Shown piece after piece: positions 54,388-62,753 of a stretch of 64,000 nucleotides of DNA. Numbering within the stretch: the stretch's first letter is position 1; each line of letters opens with the position of its first letter. The notes beneath the pieces were generated by a model. It was not told the origin of the DNA and made no database searches. It saw only the letters and a list, made by a program, of their open reading frames with translations. Source of the stretch: Calditrichales bacterium MX18-03 (GTDB taxonomy: Bacteria > Bacillota > Clostridia > Lutisporales > Lutisporaceae); the NCBI GenBank assembly GCA_021083345.1, contig JAJGRE010000001.1:558001-622000 (forward strand), read 5' to 3'. The position numbers were made by a program, and so were the translations under genes.

Positions 54388-55476
54388 ATGCAGCCCTTGA
54401 TCGTTTTAACAAGAACCAATCGCGTGGAAAGCATTCATAAGGGGTACTTTTGTATTGCTGATGCCGCGAAAAACCTCATATCCTCTATTGGTGACCCGCA
54501 AACAAAAGTATTCTTGCGCTCCTCAGCAAAGCCAATCCAGGCGGTTTCACTGGTGCACTCCGGTGCCTTGGAGAAATACAAAATACGCCCTGAAGAACTT
54601 GCTATCATTTGCGCATCACACAGCGGTGAAGATTTTCACCGCGAAGCTGTAAGTTCGATTTTGAGAAAGATCGGGCTTTCTGAGGATGCCTTGAAGTGTG
54701 GTGTTGCAAACCCATACAATCCGGACATGCTTCATGAGCTGATCAAAAAAGGCGAACGGCCTTCACAGTTGTATAATTGCTGCTCAGGCAAACACGCCGG
54801 CATGCTGGCCTTATGCAGATACTACGATTATCCGGTAGAGGCTTATACTGATCTGGATCACCCGGTGCAGCAGCTTATCCTGAGAACAACAGCAGAGCTT
54901 CTTGAATGCCCTGTTGATGAGATTGAAACCGGTATAGACGGGTGCGGCATTCCAACCTTAATGACAACCCTGCATCAAGCGGCTTTTCTATACGCCCTCC
55001 TGGCTCAGGGCTCCCAGGGTACGACCAAATATAAGGACAGCTTTGGGCGGATTCAAAAGGCAATGGTATCTTTTCCCCGCATGATCAATGGGGATAAGGA
55101 ATTCTGCACCGATCTGATCGCCTGCTCGGATGGGAAGGTGATCGGCAAGGTCGGTGCAGAAGGAATCTATTGCATTGCACTCCCTGAGAAACAAATGGGC
55201 ATATGTATCAAGATTTCTGACGGCAACGAAAGAGGCGTCTACCCGGTTGCTACTCATATACTGCAGCAGCTGAATGTCTTGAATGCAGCTGCAATGGAGA
55301 AGCTCAGGTTATGGGCATATCCTCCGGTGAAAAACCATAAGGGAGCTATAGTCGGCTATACGGTGCCGGTATTTGATTTACACAGCAACATGCAGTTCAG
55401 CGCACTTCAGATTGGCAGCAAATTTGACTTTGAGGTGAACAACGATGGAGCCTTTAGCAGTGGTAACGCGAAATGA
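54388..55476 (+). CDS. Asparaginase (asparaginase II, rhizobial AnsA type), copy 1
   Basis: 362 residues. Family features of the type first known from Rhizobium: VESIHKGYFCIADA, FLRSSAKPIQAVSLV, ICASHSGEDFH, YNCCSGKHAGMLALC, GIDGCGIPTL and GKVGAEGIYCIAL. The Ser/Lys and Cys residues of the family active site (RSSAKP, CSGKHA) are present. It would hydrolyse L-asparagine to aspartate and ammonia. The ribosome binding site is weak. It is overlapped by a paralog of nearly equal length. Confidence 0.88.
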   Translation: MQPLIVLTRTNRVESIHKGYFCIADAAKNLISSIGDPQTKVFLRSSAKPIQAVSLVHSGALEKYKIRPEELAIICASHSGEDFHREAVSSILRKIGLSEDALKCGVANPYNPDMLHELIKKGERPSQLYNCCSGKHAGMLALCRYYDYPVEAYTDLDHPVQQLILRTTAELLECPVDEIETGIDGCGIPTLMTTLHQAAFLYALLAQGSQGTTKYKDSFGRIQKAMVSFPRMINGDKEFCTDLIACSDGKVIGKVGAEGIYCIALPEKQMGICIKISDGNERGVYPVATHILQQLNVLNAAAMEKLRLWAYPPVKNHKGAIVGYTVPVFDLHSNMQFSALQIGSKFDFEVNNDGAFSSGNAK

Positions 55477-56494
55477 ATATATCGAAAGCGTCCATTATGG
55501 CTATATATGTGTAGTTGATGCTTCCGGAAAAGAGATCTACAGCCTCGGTGACCCGAATACGAAAATGTTCTTCCGCTCCTCGGCAAAACCTATTCAGACC
55601 TTGCCTTTAATTCAGTCAGGCGCCTCGGATGCCTTTGGGCTATCCGCAAAGGAGCTTGCTGTTGCTTGCTCATCCCATAGCGGTCAGAAATTCCACCAGT
55701 TGGCTGTAAAGGAGATGCTTCACAGGCTGGGTCTGGATGAAGCCTATTTGCACTGCGGTTTGATGTCTCCCTATAATGAAGAAGAAAACAAGCGCCTGAC
55801 CGGAGAAGGGCAAAGTCCTTCTGTTCTTCACTGCAGCTGCTCGGGAAAACACGCCGCGATGCTGGTTCTCTCAAAATTCCGGGGTTATAGCCTGGAAAAT
55901 TATGAAAAAATAGCTCACCCGGTTCAGCAGGAATTGCTCAATACAATTTCAGATTTTGCAGAAGAAGACCCCGGCACCATTCCTCTCGGCATCGATGGCT
56001 GCGGTGCCCCCATCTACCTTCTGCCCATCAAAAAGATCGCTTTATCCTATGCCAAGCTTATACGTGCCTCCCTTGACGGAAATGACCCATACCATAAGTC
56101 ATGCAAAGCCGTTTATGAGGCGATGGTTCACCATCCGGAAATGGTAGCAGGAGATTACGAGTTTTGCACCGAGCTGATGCAGGTGGCTAACGGCAAATTG
56201 ATAGGCAAGGTGGGTTGTGAAGCAGTCTATTGCCTTGGAATCAAAAACAGTGAACTGGGCATTTGCATCAAGATTGTTGACGGAAATGAACGGGCTGTCT
56301 ACCCTGTTGTCATCCGGCTCCTGCAGGAATTGAAAATCTTAACCGAAGCGGAATGCGCCCAGCTAAGCCGTTGGGTTTCTCCAGTCATAAAAAACAATTT
56401 GAATGAACCTATTGGCAGGATCGTACCGGTCTTCAACCTCCAGAAAGCTCAGAGCTCTAGCGCACTTTTGGGCAGGGAATATAAAAAGCTGTAA
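55445..56494 (+). CDS. Asparaginase (asparaginase II, rhizobial AnsA type), copy 2
   Basis: 349 residues and collinear with the preceding gene: VESVHYGYICVVDA-like start (IESVHYGYICVVDA), FFRSSAKPIQTLPLI, ACSSHSGQKFH, HCSCSGKHAAMLVL, GIDGCGAPIYLL, GKVGCEAVYCLGI. It starts at ATG 55445, 32 bases inside the upstream gene, with GAGGTGA six bases ahead. Both copies keep the conserved residues, so neither is an obvious pseudogene. The overlap suggests co-translation and perhaps a heteromeric enzyme. Confidence 0.88.
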   Translation: MEPLAVVTRNEYIESVHYGYICVVDASGKEIYSLGDPNTKMFFRSSAKPIQTLPLIQSGASDAFGLSAKELAVACSSHSGQKFHQLAVKEMLHRLGLDEAYLHCGLMSPYNEEENKRLTGEGQSPSVLHCSCSGKHAAMLVLSKFRGYSLENYEKIAHPVQQELLNTISDFAEEDPGTIPLGIDGCGAPIYLLPIKKIALSYAKLIRASLDGNDPYHKSCKAVYEAMVHHPEMVAGDYEFCTELMQVANGKLIGKVGCEAVYCLGIKNSELGICIKIVDGNERAVYPVVIRLLQELKILTEAECAQLSRWVSPVIKNNLNEPIGRIVPVFNLQKAQSSSALLGREYKKL

Positions 56495-56511
56495 GAAAAA
56501 TCTTACAGCTT
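56485..56511 (-). terminator. Terminator of the tRNA gene within the asparaginase 3' end
   Basis: AAGCTGTAAGA and its complement form an 11-base-pair stem with a four-base loop. On the minus strand it is followed by TTTTTATATT, so it would stop transcription from the tRNA gene. On the plus strand no T run follows. It overlaps the last codons of asparaginase copy 2. Confidence 0.65.
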
Positions 56512-56520
56512 AAAATTCAA

Positions 56521-56594
56521 TGGCTCCCGGTTAAGGATTTGAACCTCAACAAACTGATCCAGAGTCAGTTGTGCTACCGTTACACAAACCGGGA
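56521..56594 (-). tRNA. tRNA-Gln (anticodon CTG)
   Basis: A full cloverleaf of 74 bases including encoded CCA. Acceptor TCCCGGT/ACCGGGA, D arm GTGTAACGGTAGCAC, anticodon stem ACTGA/TCAGT with loop CTCTGGA (anticodon CTG), T arm TGAGG-TTCAAAT-CCTTA, discriminator G. It is an isolated tRNA reading CAG. Confidence 0.97.
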
Positions 56595-56758
56595 ATTGAT
56601 ATCGGTTCATCACCGACAAAATATATGATACCACGGTTTATGAATTTTATCAATCTAAAAACATACTATTTTTTTTGTTTAGTTCAAAAAACCTTTGGTA
56701 TCCGCTTTCTTTCTCCGGCATCCTTCAATTATGACGAATTTGCTCCGAACCATCCGTT

Positions 56759-57949
56759 TTACAGCAGCTCCAGGAAGCTTCTTCCGAATTCGGCTGTTGC
56801 TTCCAGATCTGCATCTGACGGTGCAAAGTTGAAACGCAGGCCGGACTCCGTCACCTTGAACTTCAGGCTCCGCAGCCTTTCCTCCAGCATCTTGACCGCT
56901 TCACCGCTCCAGCCGTAGGAACCGAAGGCGGCCGCCTGCTTGTTCCTGACATTGATGGGGCAAACCTCTGAAAGTACATCCCACACCGGCTTCAGCGCAT
57001 CCTGATTAAAGGTAGGTGACCCGATCAGCACACCGTCTGCATACTCAATTTTCCGCTTCATGTCCATCAGGTCCTGCTTTGAAATATCCACCAGCTCTAC
57101 ATCGAACCGGCTGTCTTGCGACATGGCAGTGTAAAGACGCTCAGCTATGGTAGCGGTGAAGCCGTATGCTGAGACATACGCAATGACGACATACTTCTTG
57201 TCGCTCTTACGCACTGCATCCAGGCTCCACTTCCTGTATTGCTCTATGTACTGCCATACATCCTTACGATGTACAGGCCCATGGCTGGTACCAATCATCG
57301 TGACAGGCAGATCCTTTATTTTTTCGTAGGCTTTCAGAAAGTGCTCTTTGAAGGGACCCATGATCACATCAAAGTAATATTTGAAAGCCTGGCTGAAATC
57401 CTCAGCCTCATCATTGAAAATACTGCCTTCAGCAGGACAATAATGACATCCGAAAACATCTCCGCTGAAAAGCAGCTGCTCGTCAGGGAGGTAGGTAAAC
57501 ATCGTATCAGGCCAGTGCAGGAAAGGTGCCATAATGAAACGGAAGCGCCTGCCTCCCAGCACCAGCTCCTCGCCGTCCGCTGCCACCTTGCAGTTGAAAT
57601 CCTCATTCAGCATGGCTTTCAGGTAGATGGAAGCCGGTTTGCTGCAAATGACCTGCGCATTGGGATACTTGGTCAGGAGATTCTTGATGGAGCCGGAGTG
57701 GTCCGGCTCCGTGTGGTTGGCTATGATATAGTCAATCTTCTCCGTGCCCAGCAGGGAGTCCAGCTTTTCGGAAAAGTCATGGTAATGGCCGATTTTCACC
57801 GACTCTACCAGTACGTTTTTCGCTCCCCTGATCAGATAGGCGTTGTAGGTGGTACCGTATTCCGTCTCCATGATAATGTCGAAGACGCGGAGTTGCGGGT
57901 CCCTGACACCAACCCAATCAATCCCTTCCTTCAGTTTGATGATATCCAT
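56759..57949 (-). CDS. FprA family flavodiiron protein
   Basis: 396 residues. An N-terminal beta-lactamase-like di-iron domain carries the iron ligands in ANHTEPDHSG (H79, E81, D83, H84), FSGDVFGCHY and GTSHGPVH. The C-terminal flavodoxin domain (about 255-396) begins VVIAYVSAYGFTATIAERL and contains LIGSPTFNQDALKPVWDVL. Such A-type flavoproteins reduce O2 to water or NO to N2O in anaerobes, with rubredoxin as electron donor. The start is ATG 57949 with AAGGGAGG upstream. The rubredoxin gene ends ten bases before it. Confidence 0.93.
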   Translation of the reverse strand: MDIIKLKEGIDWVGVRDPQLRVFDIIMETEYGTTYNAYLIRGAKNVLVESVKIGHYHDFSEKLDSLLGTEKIDYIIANHTEPDHSGSIKNLLTKYPNAQVICSKPASIYLKAMLNEDFNCKVAADGEELVLGGRRFRFIMAPFLHWPDTMFTYLPDEQLLFSGDVFGCHYCPAEGSIFNDEAEDFSQAFKYYFDVIMGPFKEHFLKAYEKIKDLPVTMIGTSHGPVHRKDVWQYIEQYRKWSLDAVRKSDKKYVVIAYVSAYGFTATIAERLYTAMSQDSRFDVELVDISKQDLMDMKRKIEYADGVLIGSPTFNQDALKPVWDVLSEVCPINVRNKQAAAFGSYGWSGEAVKMLEERLRSLKFKVTESGLRFNFAPSDADLEATAEFGRSFLELL

Positions 57950-57959
57950 ATTTCCTCCC

Positions 57960-58118
57960 TTAAGCCTTTTCAAACATATCCTTTCCTACGCCGCACAACG
58001 GGCAGGTCCAATCTTCCGGAATCTCTTCAAAAGGTGTTCCTGGTGCCACACCGCTGTCCGGATCACCTGCTTCGGGATCATAAACGTAACCGCATGCTGT
58101 ACATACCCACTTTTCCAT
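57960..58118 (-). CDS. Rubredoxin
   Basis: 52 residues read directly from the sequence: [20 protein letters not shown], a short aromatic core, then [16 protein letters not shown]. The two CxxC motifs bind one iron. AAGGAGG precedes ATG 58118. The gene is followed ten bases later by the flavodiiron protein, its expected electron acceptor, so together they form an oxygen or NO defence unit. A TATAAT (near 58166) lies upstream without a clear -35. Confidence 0.95.
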   Translation of the reverse strand: MEKWVCTACGYVYDPEAGDPDSGVAPGTPFEEIPEDWTCPLCGVGKDMFEKA

Positions 58119-58241
58119 AATAGTTCCTCCTTAATAATCATTTTTCATTTCCATTGGCTTAGCTCTATTATACTATTTCATGCAGAACATTTCTACAATC
58201 TGCCAGTTATTTTTCCCGAATTTCAGTCGTTTTATTAAAAC

Positions 58242-58275
58242 AAAAAAGGATCTTCACACGAGAAAATCCTTTTTT
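58242..58275 (-). terminator. Terminator of the aminotransferase gene
   Basis: AAAAAAGGAT, a 14-base loop and ATCCTTTTTT form the stem, with T runs on both strands. It lies 20 bases after the aminotransferase stop. Confidence 0.75.
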
Positions 58276-58296
58276 AAAAAATGACGTTTTTATAAG

Positions 58297-59478
58297 CTAC
58301 TGCAAGGATCTGAGAACCTTGCCGAGGCGCTTGATGCCCTCGACGATCTTATCCTCCGGCATGTTGGAGTAGTTCAGTCTGCAGGTGTTTGCATGACCGC
58401 CGTTGGGGTAGAAGGGCTCACCTGGAACAAACGCTACCTTCTCCTCCAGTGCCAGCTTCAGCACGTGGGCTGCATCCTGGCCTTCAGGCAATGTAGCCCA
58501 TGCAAACAAGCCGCCCTGAGGTACTGTAAAGGTCACATTTGCGGGAAATTCCTTCCGCATCGTCTCGATCATCAGATCTCTCCGCTTCCGGTATACGTTC
58601 TTTATCTTCTCAATATGGTCATCCAGCTTGAACATCTCAAGGAATTTGTCCACTTCTCTCTGAGCGATGGTACTGCACTGCAAATCCGCACCCTGCTTGA
58701 CCTTGATATACTGCTGGAGTACTTCTGTGTCTGCAACCACCCAGCCCAGTCTCAAACCGGGCGCGAATATCTTGGAGAAGGTTCCCAAATGGATTACCAA
58801 TCCCTTTGTGTCAAAGCTCTTGATGGATGGCAACATTTCGCCTTCAAACCGAAGCTCTCCGTATGGGTTGTCTTCGACAACCGGTATCTCATACTTGATT
58901 GCCAGTTCCATCAGGCGCTTTCTGCGCTCCAGGCTCATGGTCCTTCCGGTAGGATTCTGAAAATCCGGAATGGTGTAGATGAACTTGGCATCCGGATGTG
59001 CCTCCAGTGCCTTTTCCAGCTCATCGATGAGCATCCCGTCTTCATCCATCGGGATCTCCACAAACTTCGGCAGATACGCCTTGAATGCGTTTAATGCGCC
59101 AAGGTAACTCGGGCTTTCACATATCACGGTATCCCCTTCATTGATGAAAATCTTGCCGGTAAACTCAAGCCCTTGCTGTGAACCGCTGGTCATCAGAACA
59201 TTTTGGGCATCACAGGTCATACCCAGATGCGACATCTGCTTTGCAATTTTTGCTCTTAGTGGCAGAAAGCCTTCGGTTGTACTGTACTGCAGAGCTGCTT
59301 TGCCATCCTCTTCAAGCACTCTGACACAGACCTCCTGCATTTCCTTGACAGGGAAAAGTTCAGGCGCCGGTAATCCCCCTGCAAAAGAAATGATATCCGG
59401 TATTTCTGTGAGCTTCAAAAGTTCACGAATAGCGGAGCTCTTGATGTTGTCCATTCTGCTGGCAAATTTAATACCCAT
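58297..59478 (-). CDS. PLP-dependent class I/II aminotransferase (aminoadipate/aromatic type)
   Basis: 393 residues from ATG 59478. IISFAGGLPAPELFPV near the start, LQYSTTEGFLPLR, TSGSQQGLEF, YTIPDFQNPTG, and the PLP lysine in HLGTFSKIFAPGLRLGW. The C terminus has CRLNYSNMPEDKI. This group (related to LysN and the MocR catalytic domain) transfers amino groups between 2-oxoglutarate and various substrates such as 2-aminoadipate, valine or aromatic amino acids. The frame opens 17 codons earlier, but the ribosome binding site GGGGGTG is about 11 bases from 59478 and too near the earlier codons. It is monocistronic. Confidence 0.88.
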   Translation of the reverse strand: MGIKFASRMDNIKSSAIRELLKLTEIPDIISFAGGLPAPELFPVKEMQEVCVRVLEEDGKAALQYSTTEGFLPLRAKIAKQMSHLGMTCDAQNVLMTSGSQQGLEFTGKIFINEGDTVICESPSYLGALNAFKAYLPKFVEIPMDEDGMLIDELEKALEAHPDAKFIYTIPDFQNPTGRTMSLERRKRLMELAIKYEIPVVEDNPYGELRFEGEMLPSIKSFDTKGLVIHLGTFSKIFAPGLRLGWVVADTEVLQQYIKVKQGADLQCSTIAQREVDKFLEMFKLDDHIEKIKNVYRKRRDLMIETMRKEFPANVTFTVPQGGLFAWATLPEGQDAAHVLKLALEEKVAFVPGEPFYPNGGHANTCRLNYSNMPEDKIVEGIKRLGKVLRSLQ

Positions 59479-59613
59479 TTTGAATAATACACCCCCATAA
59501 ATATTTAGCCCGCCATCTTGTGTTTCCATCCTCCAACTTCATTTTACAATAAAGCGGAATGGATTACCACAGCTTTTTTTATGAAAAAATTGTAATTGTG
59601 CCAAAAAAAAGAG

Positions 59614-59637
59614 AAAAATCCGGAAATCCGGATTTTT
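59614..59637 (-). terminator. Terminator of the rubredoxin-like gene
   Basis: AAAAATCCGG, four-base loop, CCGGATTTTT. The stem overlaps the stop codon of the gene at 59636 by two bases; T runs are present on both strands. Confidence 0.75.
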
Positions 59638-59962
59638 ACCATTTGTTCTTGGCAACATGGGTTGCGATCTCCGCTTTGCAGATGTTTTTGAGGACTCCGC
59701 ATTCTTCTTTTCCCTTCTTGAAAAGACTGACGCAGCCGGGATCCAGGTTCAGCTCAATGCCTTCTTCGCAAATGGCCGCAATTTTATCCATCAGATGCGA
59801 GAACTGCATATGCAAATCATTGGTTCTAAGTGACTTCACAATCAGTGCAGCCTGCTCCTCTGTCAGCTGAACGAATTTCTCCTTTGGCGCACCGCACTTG
59901 GGACACTTTTCAGGTGCCTCTTCCCCGTTATGGATATAGCCACATACACCGCATTTCCACAT
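59636..59962 (-). CDS. Rubredoxin-like zinc ribbon protein with helical C-terminal part
   Basis: 108 residues. The N terminus [30 protein letters not shown] is the short rubredoxin-like domain found at the end of rubrerythrins. The rest is helical with three further cysteines ([21 protein letters not shown]) and lacks the four-helix ExxH iron motifs, so it is not a rubrerythrin. AAGGAG precedes ATG 59962. A role in oxidative stress or electron transfer is plausible because of the metal site and the nearby rubredoxin, but is not shown. Confidence 0.75.
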   Translation of the reverse strand: MWKCGVCGYIHNGEEAPEKCPKCGAPKEKFVQLTEEQAALIVKSLRTNDLHMQFSHLMDKIAAICEEGIELNLDPGCVSLFKKGKEECGVLKNICKAEIATHVAKNKW

Positions 59963-60000
59963 AATTTATTCTCCTTTCATTATTAAGACTGATTTTATTG

Positions 60001-60028
60001 AACTGGATGTTTGCCAATCTATCCAGTT
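60001..60028. repeat. Inverted repeat upstream of the rubredoxin-like gene
   Basis: AACTGGAT (60001-60008) pairs with ATCCAGTT (60021-60028). It lies about 40 bases before the start codon and could be an operator or part of a weak terminator for the upstream gene. Confidence 0.45.
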
Positions 60029-60070
60029 TAGTTAGTTATTCTACGTAAAATTAGAAAATCCTGCTATATC

Positions 60071-60097
60071 AACAAATATTATTTATTAATATTTGTT
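60071..60097 (-). terminator. AT-rich hairpin at the end of the EAL-GGDEF gene
   Basis: A perfect ten-base stem AACAAATATT / AATATTTGTT with a seven-base loop overlaps the stop codon at 60096. It is AT-rich and may be weak. Confidence 0.45.
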
Positions 60098-61877
60098 ATT
60101 CGATATGGTAGCAACTGCACCAGTCCTGCTTGCAGCGCTTCTTCACACAGCTGAGAACTTCCCCTAGTTCTGTACTGCTCCGGAAGGTATGCTTTATACT
60201 TGAAACGGCAGCGATGGAAATCGTAACAAAGTTAAAACGCTCCTCTACGCCATGGCGGTTTTTTGTCTTGATATACCCGTTTTGCCTGTCATGCTCATTA
60301 TAGAAATCCCTAACCCGGCTGTCAAAATTCAGAATGATCCTGCGGCATAATTCATCAATTTCCGAATCAAAGACAACGGCCACAAAATCGTCCCCGCCGA
60401 TATGCCCCAAAAAGCTGCTGCTATTATCATATTCCTTCAGGCATTCCTGTATGATTTCCGCAGTAAATATAATCATTTTATCCCCATTTTCAAATCCGTA
60501 TACATCATTGAACGCCTTGAAATTGTCCAAGTCAAAATAGATGACATAATACGGCTCGAAAAAATCAACCAGCTTGTTCAGCTTTTCCTCGATCAGCAGG
60601 TTCCCCGGAAGGCCGGTCAGCGGATTGGAGTGCTTGGCTTTATTGAGTTCCAGCTGCGTGGTGTACTCCAGCAGGCTTTTGACTGTTGTGATGCCGTAGT
60701 ACTGCCCATCCTTGGTGATGATGATATAGTCGTACAGATCCTCATCCCGTCTGCCGATGGCGATGCGGGATACCTGTGCCAATGAAGTATTGTAATCGAC
60801 TATCAGAGGATTCTTGTTCATCAGAAGCCGAATAGGCCTGTTCATGAAAACGGCTACCCCGTATTGTGTTGCCAGATTGGCATAGAAATTGTTTCTCATG
60901 ATGAGTCCCACCGGATGGCCGTTATCAACTACCGGTATCCCGTATACCGCAGGATTATTTGTAAACATCCTGTTGACAATATTACCGGTGGTCGTGGTGC
61001 TTATGCTGCTGTCCAATCTGGCAATCTCGCCGATGGGCATGGAGCCGGTCGTATAGAAGTATTGTTTTTCCTTTTGTCTTTTTTTGTTTATGATCATTTC
61101 TTTAATGATAGGATTGATCTCTGCAAACGTTTTAGTTGGTCTTTGCAGTAAATAGCCCTGTCCGTAATTTATCCCGATGTCAATGAGAACATTCAGTTCG
61201 TCCACCGTTTCAATCCCCTCGGCAATCATGCTCATGTGCGTTGATACTGCAAAATCATAAAGCGTCTTTATCAGAATTTGATTGATTGGCTTCTTGTCGA
61301 TATCCCGGATCAGCTCCATATCTATTTTGATGAACTGAGGATGTACCTCCGCCAGCATCCGAAGACCGGAATAGCCCGCTCCCGTATCGTCGATAGCAAT
61401 GCGGTAGCCTTGGTTGATATATGTATCGATGGCCCTCCTGAACTTTTTATAGTCCTCGACAGCAGTCCGCTCAGTAATCTCAAGAATAATATTCATGGGA
61501 TTGACGTTAAGAGTCGATGCCAGATCCCTGGTGAAGCCCGTTTTGTACTTGTCATTGTCTATGACTTTGGGATCTATATTGACAAACAGGTATTTGGATT
61601 GCAGAATGGATTTCGCACGGTCTATTGCGTTCAATCTGCATAGGTATTCAAGCTCCCACAACAGATTATTATCCTCAGCAGCCTGAAAAAGCTTGTCCGG
61701 CCTTTCATAGGGACTGCCTGCCGGTCCTCTGCTCAAAGCTTCATAGCCGATTATTTCCCCGTCAGATAAAGAGACAATTGGCTGGTACACAGTGGAAATT
61801 TGGTTTTTCTTTATAATTCCTTCAATTTGTATTGCATCTTCATTAAGCCCTGATAGTGCTTCCTGCAATTTCTCCAT
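60096..61877 (-). CDS. EAL-CBS-GGDEF protein, probable c-di-GMP phosphodiesterase
   Basis: 593 residues. EAL domain (about 20-260) with the EAL residues in GYEALSRGP and further metal/catalytic motifs ILEITERTA, AIDDTGAGYSG, KIDMELIRDI and AEGIETVDEL. Two CBS domains (about 270-405) follow, then GGDEF (about 425-590) whose signature reads HIGGDDFVAVV. The EAL site looks complete, so c-di-GMP hydrolysis is likely; the GGDDF variant may be inactive or only bind GTP. CBS domains bind adenine nucleotides and may gate activity. ATG 61877 is preferred, though AGGGG lies 11 bases away; an earlier ATG at 61934 has none. It is monocistronic. Confidence 0.88.
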   Translation of the reverse strand: MEKLQEALSGLNEDAIQIEGIIKKNQISTVYQPIVSLSDGEIIGYEALSRGPAGSPYERPDKLFQAAEDNNLLWELEYLCRLNAIDRAKSILQSKYLFVNIDPKVIDNDKYKTGFTRDLASTLNVNPMNIILEITERTAVEDYKKFRRAIDTYINQGYRIAIDDTGAGYSGLRMLAEVHPQFIKIDMELIRDIDKKPINQILIKTLYDFAVSTHMSMIAEGIETVDELNVLIDIGINYGQGYLLQRPTKTFAEINPIIKEMIINKKRQKEKQYFYTTGSMPIGEIARLDSSISTTTTGNIVNRMFTNNPAVYGIPVVDNGHPVGLIMRNNFYANLATQYGVAVFMNRPIRLLMNKNPLIVDYNTSLAQVSRIAIGRRDEDLYDYIIITKDGQYYGITTVKSLLEYTTQLELNKAKHSNPLTGLPGNLLIEEKLNKLVDFFEPYYVIYFDLDNFKAFNDVYGFENGDKMIIFTAEIIQECLKEYDNSSSFLGHIGGDDFVAVVFDSEIDELCRRIILNFDSRVRDFYNEHDRQNGYIKTKNRHGVEERFNFVTISIAAVSSIKHTFRSSTELGEVLSCVKKRCKQDWCSCYHIE

Positions 61878-62065
61878 AAAACACTTGTCCCCTTTTTTGA
61901 TAAAATGACTTGTATTCTCATCATAATCAACCATTATTTTGTCTGTTTTACATGGATGTTAATATCCTGTTAAATGCCGTCGATTTTTTGCTCCAGCATT
62001 TTCCTCAAAACCACCGGTATGATTCAATCCGGAATGCAAAAAATAATAAGCAAGGAGGTGTGTTT

Positions 62066-62278
62066 ATGTCTCACAAAAACATAACAAGCAACAATATAGG
62101 CCAGAACAAGATGCACGCGCATAATCACAGCATAAAGTGCAATGTAGACACTTGCACATACTATGACAACAACTATTGCAGTGCCAATGTCATTGAAGTC
62201 AATCCGTTAGGCGACGGCGTAGCCCATTCCAGTGACGGCACCAGCTGCACGACCTTCGTAGAAAAAGGCAATAGCTAA
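62066..62278 (+). CDS. DUF1540 family protein
   Basis: 70 residues. The cysteine pattern KCNVDTCTYYDNNYCSANVIEV followed later by SCTTFVE is that of DUF1540, a small cysteine motif protein family common in clostridia and possibly metal-binding. AAGGAGG stands seven bases before ATG 62066. It is divergent from the EAL-GGDEF gene and ends in a strong terminator. Confidence 0.82.
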   Translation: MSHKNITSNNIGQNKMHAHNHSIKCNVDTCTYYDNNYCSANVIEVNPLGDGVAHSSDGTSCTTFVEKGNS

Positions 62279-62280
62279 TG

Positions 62281-62322
62281 AAAAACCCGCAGTCAAATCT
62301 CTAATTTGCACTGCGGGTTTTT
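62281..62322. terminator. Bidirectional terminator
   Basis: AAAAACCCGCAGT and ACTGCGGGTTTTT form a 13-base-pair stem between the convergent genes ending at 62278 and 62344. Confidence 0.88.
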
Positions 62323-62343
62323 CCCGGTTCTACTGCTTTTTTT

Positions 62344-62742
62344 TCAATCAAAGCTGGCAGCTGCTCTAATCATGTAATGCCCGTTTTCTGCTTGGTCCGA
62401 TTGGACTCTGATGAGCCAAACGCCCTTCACTACAGGGATCCTTTCAATATCATAAAGTGTTTTGCCGCTTTTTTGGTAGGCCACTGTACCGTCCGGTGAT
62501 ACCAGAGAAAACGTCAGGCTTCCTTTTTTTAAGGCTGAAGCGATCTTTAATCGAAGCTCAGTATCGGACTCGATCACGAGCTCCTTTTCCCGATATGCTT
62601 TACAAGGACCAGAAAAACCCTCATTTAAAGTCGTTGTGCTGATACTGGAATTCCGGCCAGCTGCCGCAAAGATTCCAACCCCTAAGGAGAGCATAAAGAT
62701 GATCAAAGCCATGGACAAAATCAAAATTTCCCTTTTTCGCAT
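62344..62742 (-). CDS. Membrane-anchored protein of unknown function in ABC operon
   Basis: 132 residues. One N-terminal hydrophobic segment (about 6-28, ILILSMALIIFMLSLGVGIF) without lipobox, then an exported domain of about 100 residues with strands such as LVIESDTELRLKIASALKKG and LTFSLVSPDGTVAYQKSG, likely a small beta-sandwich. AGGAGG precedes ATG 62742. It lies 11 bases after the ABC permease and is probably the last gene of that operon. Family not recognised. Confidence 0.72.
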   Translation of the reverse strand: MRKREILILSMALIIFMLSLGVGIFAAAGRNSSISTTTLNEGFSGPCKAYREKELVIESDTELRLKIASALKKGSLTFSLVSPDGTVAYQKSGKTLYDIERIPVVKGVWLIRVQSDQAENGHYMIRAAASFD

Positions 62743-62753
62743 ATCAACACCTC

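Noticed and set aside
59636-59962. Annotation as rubrerythrin
   Set aside because: The four-helix di-iron domain with ExxH motifs is absent; only the small ribbon domain matches.
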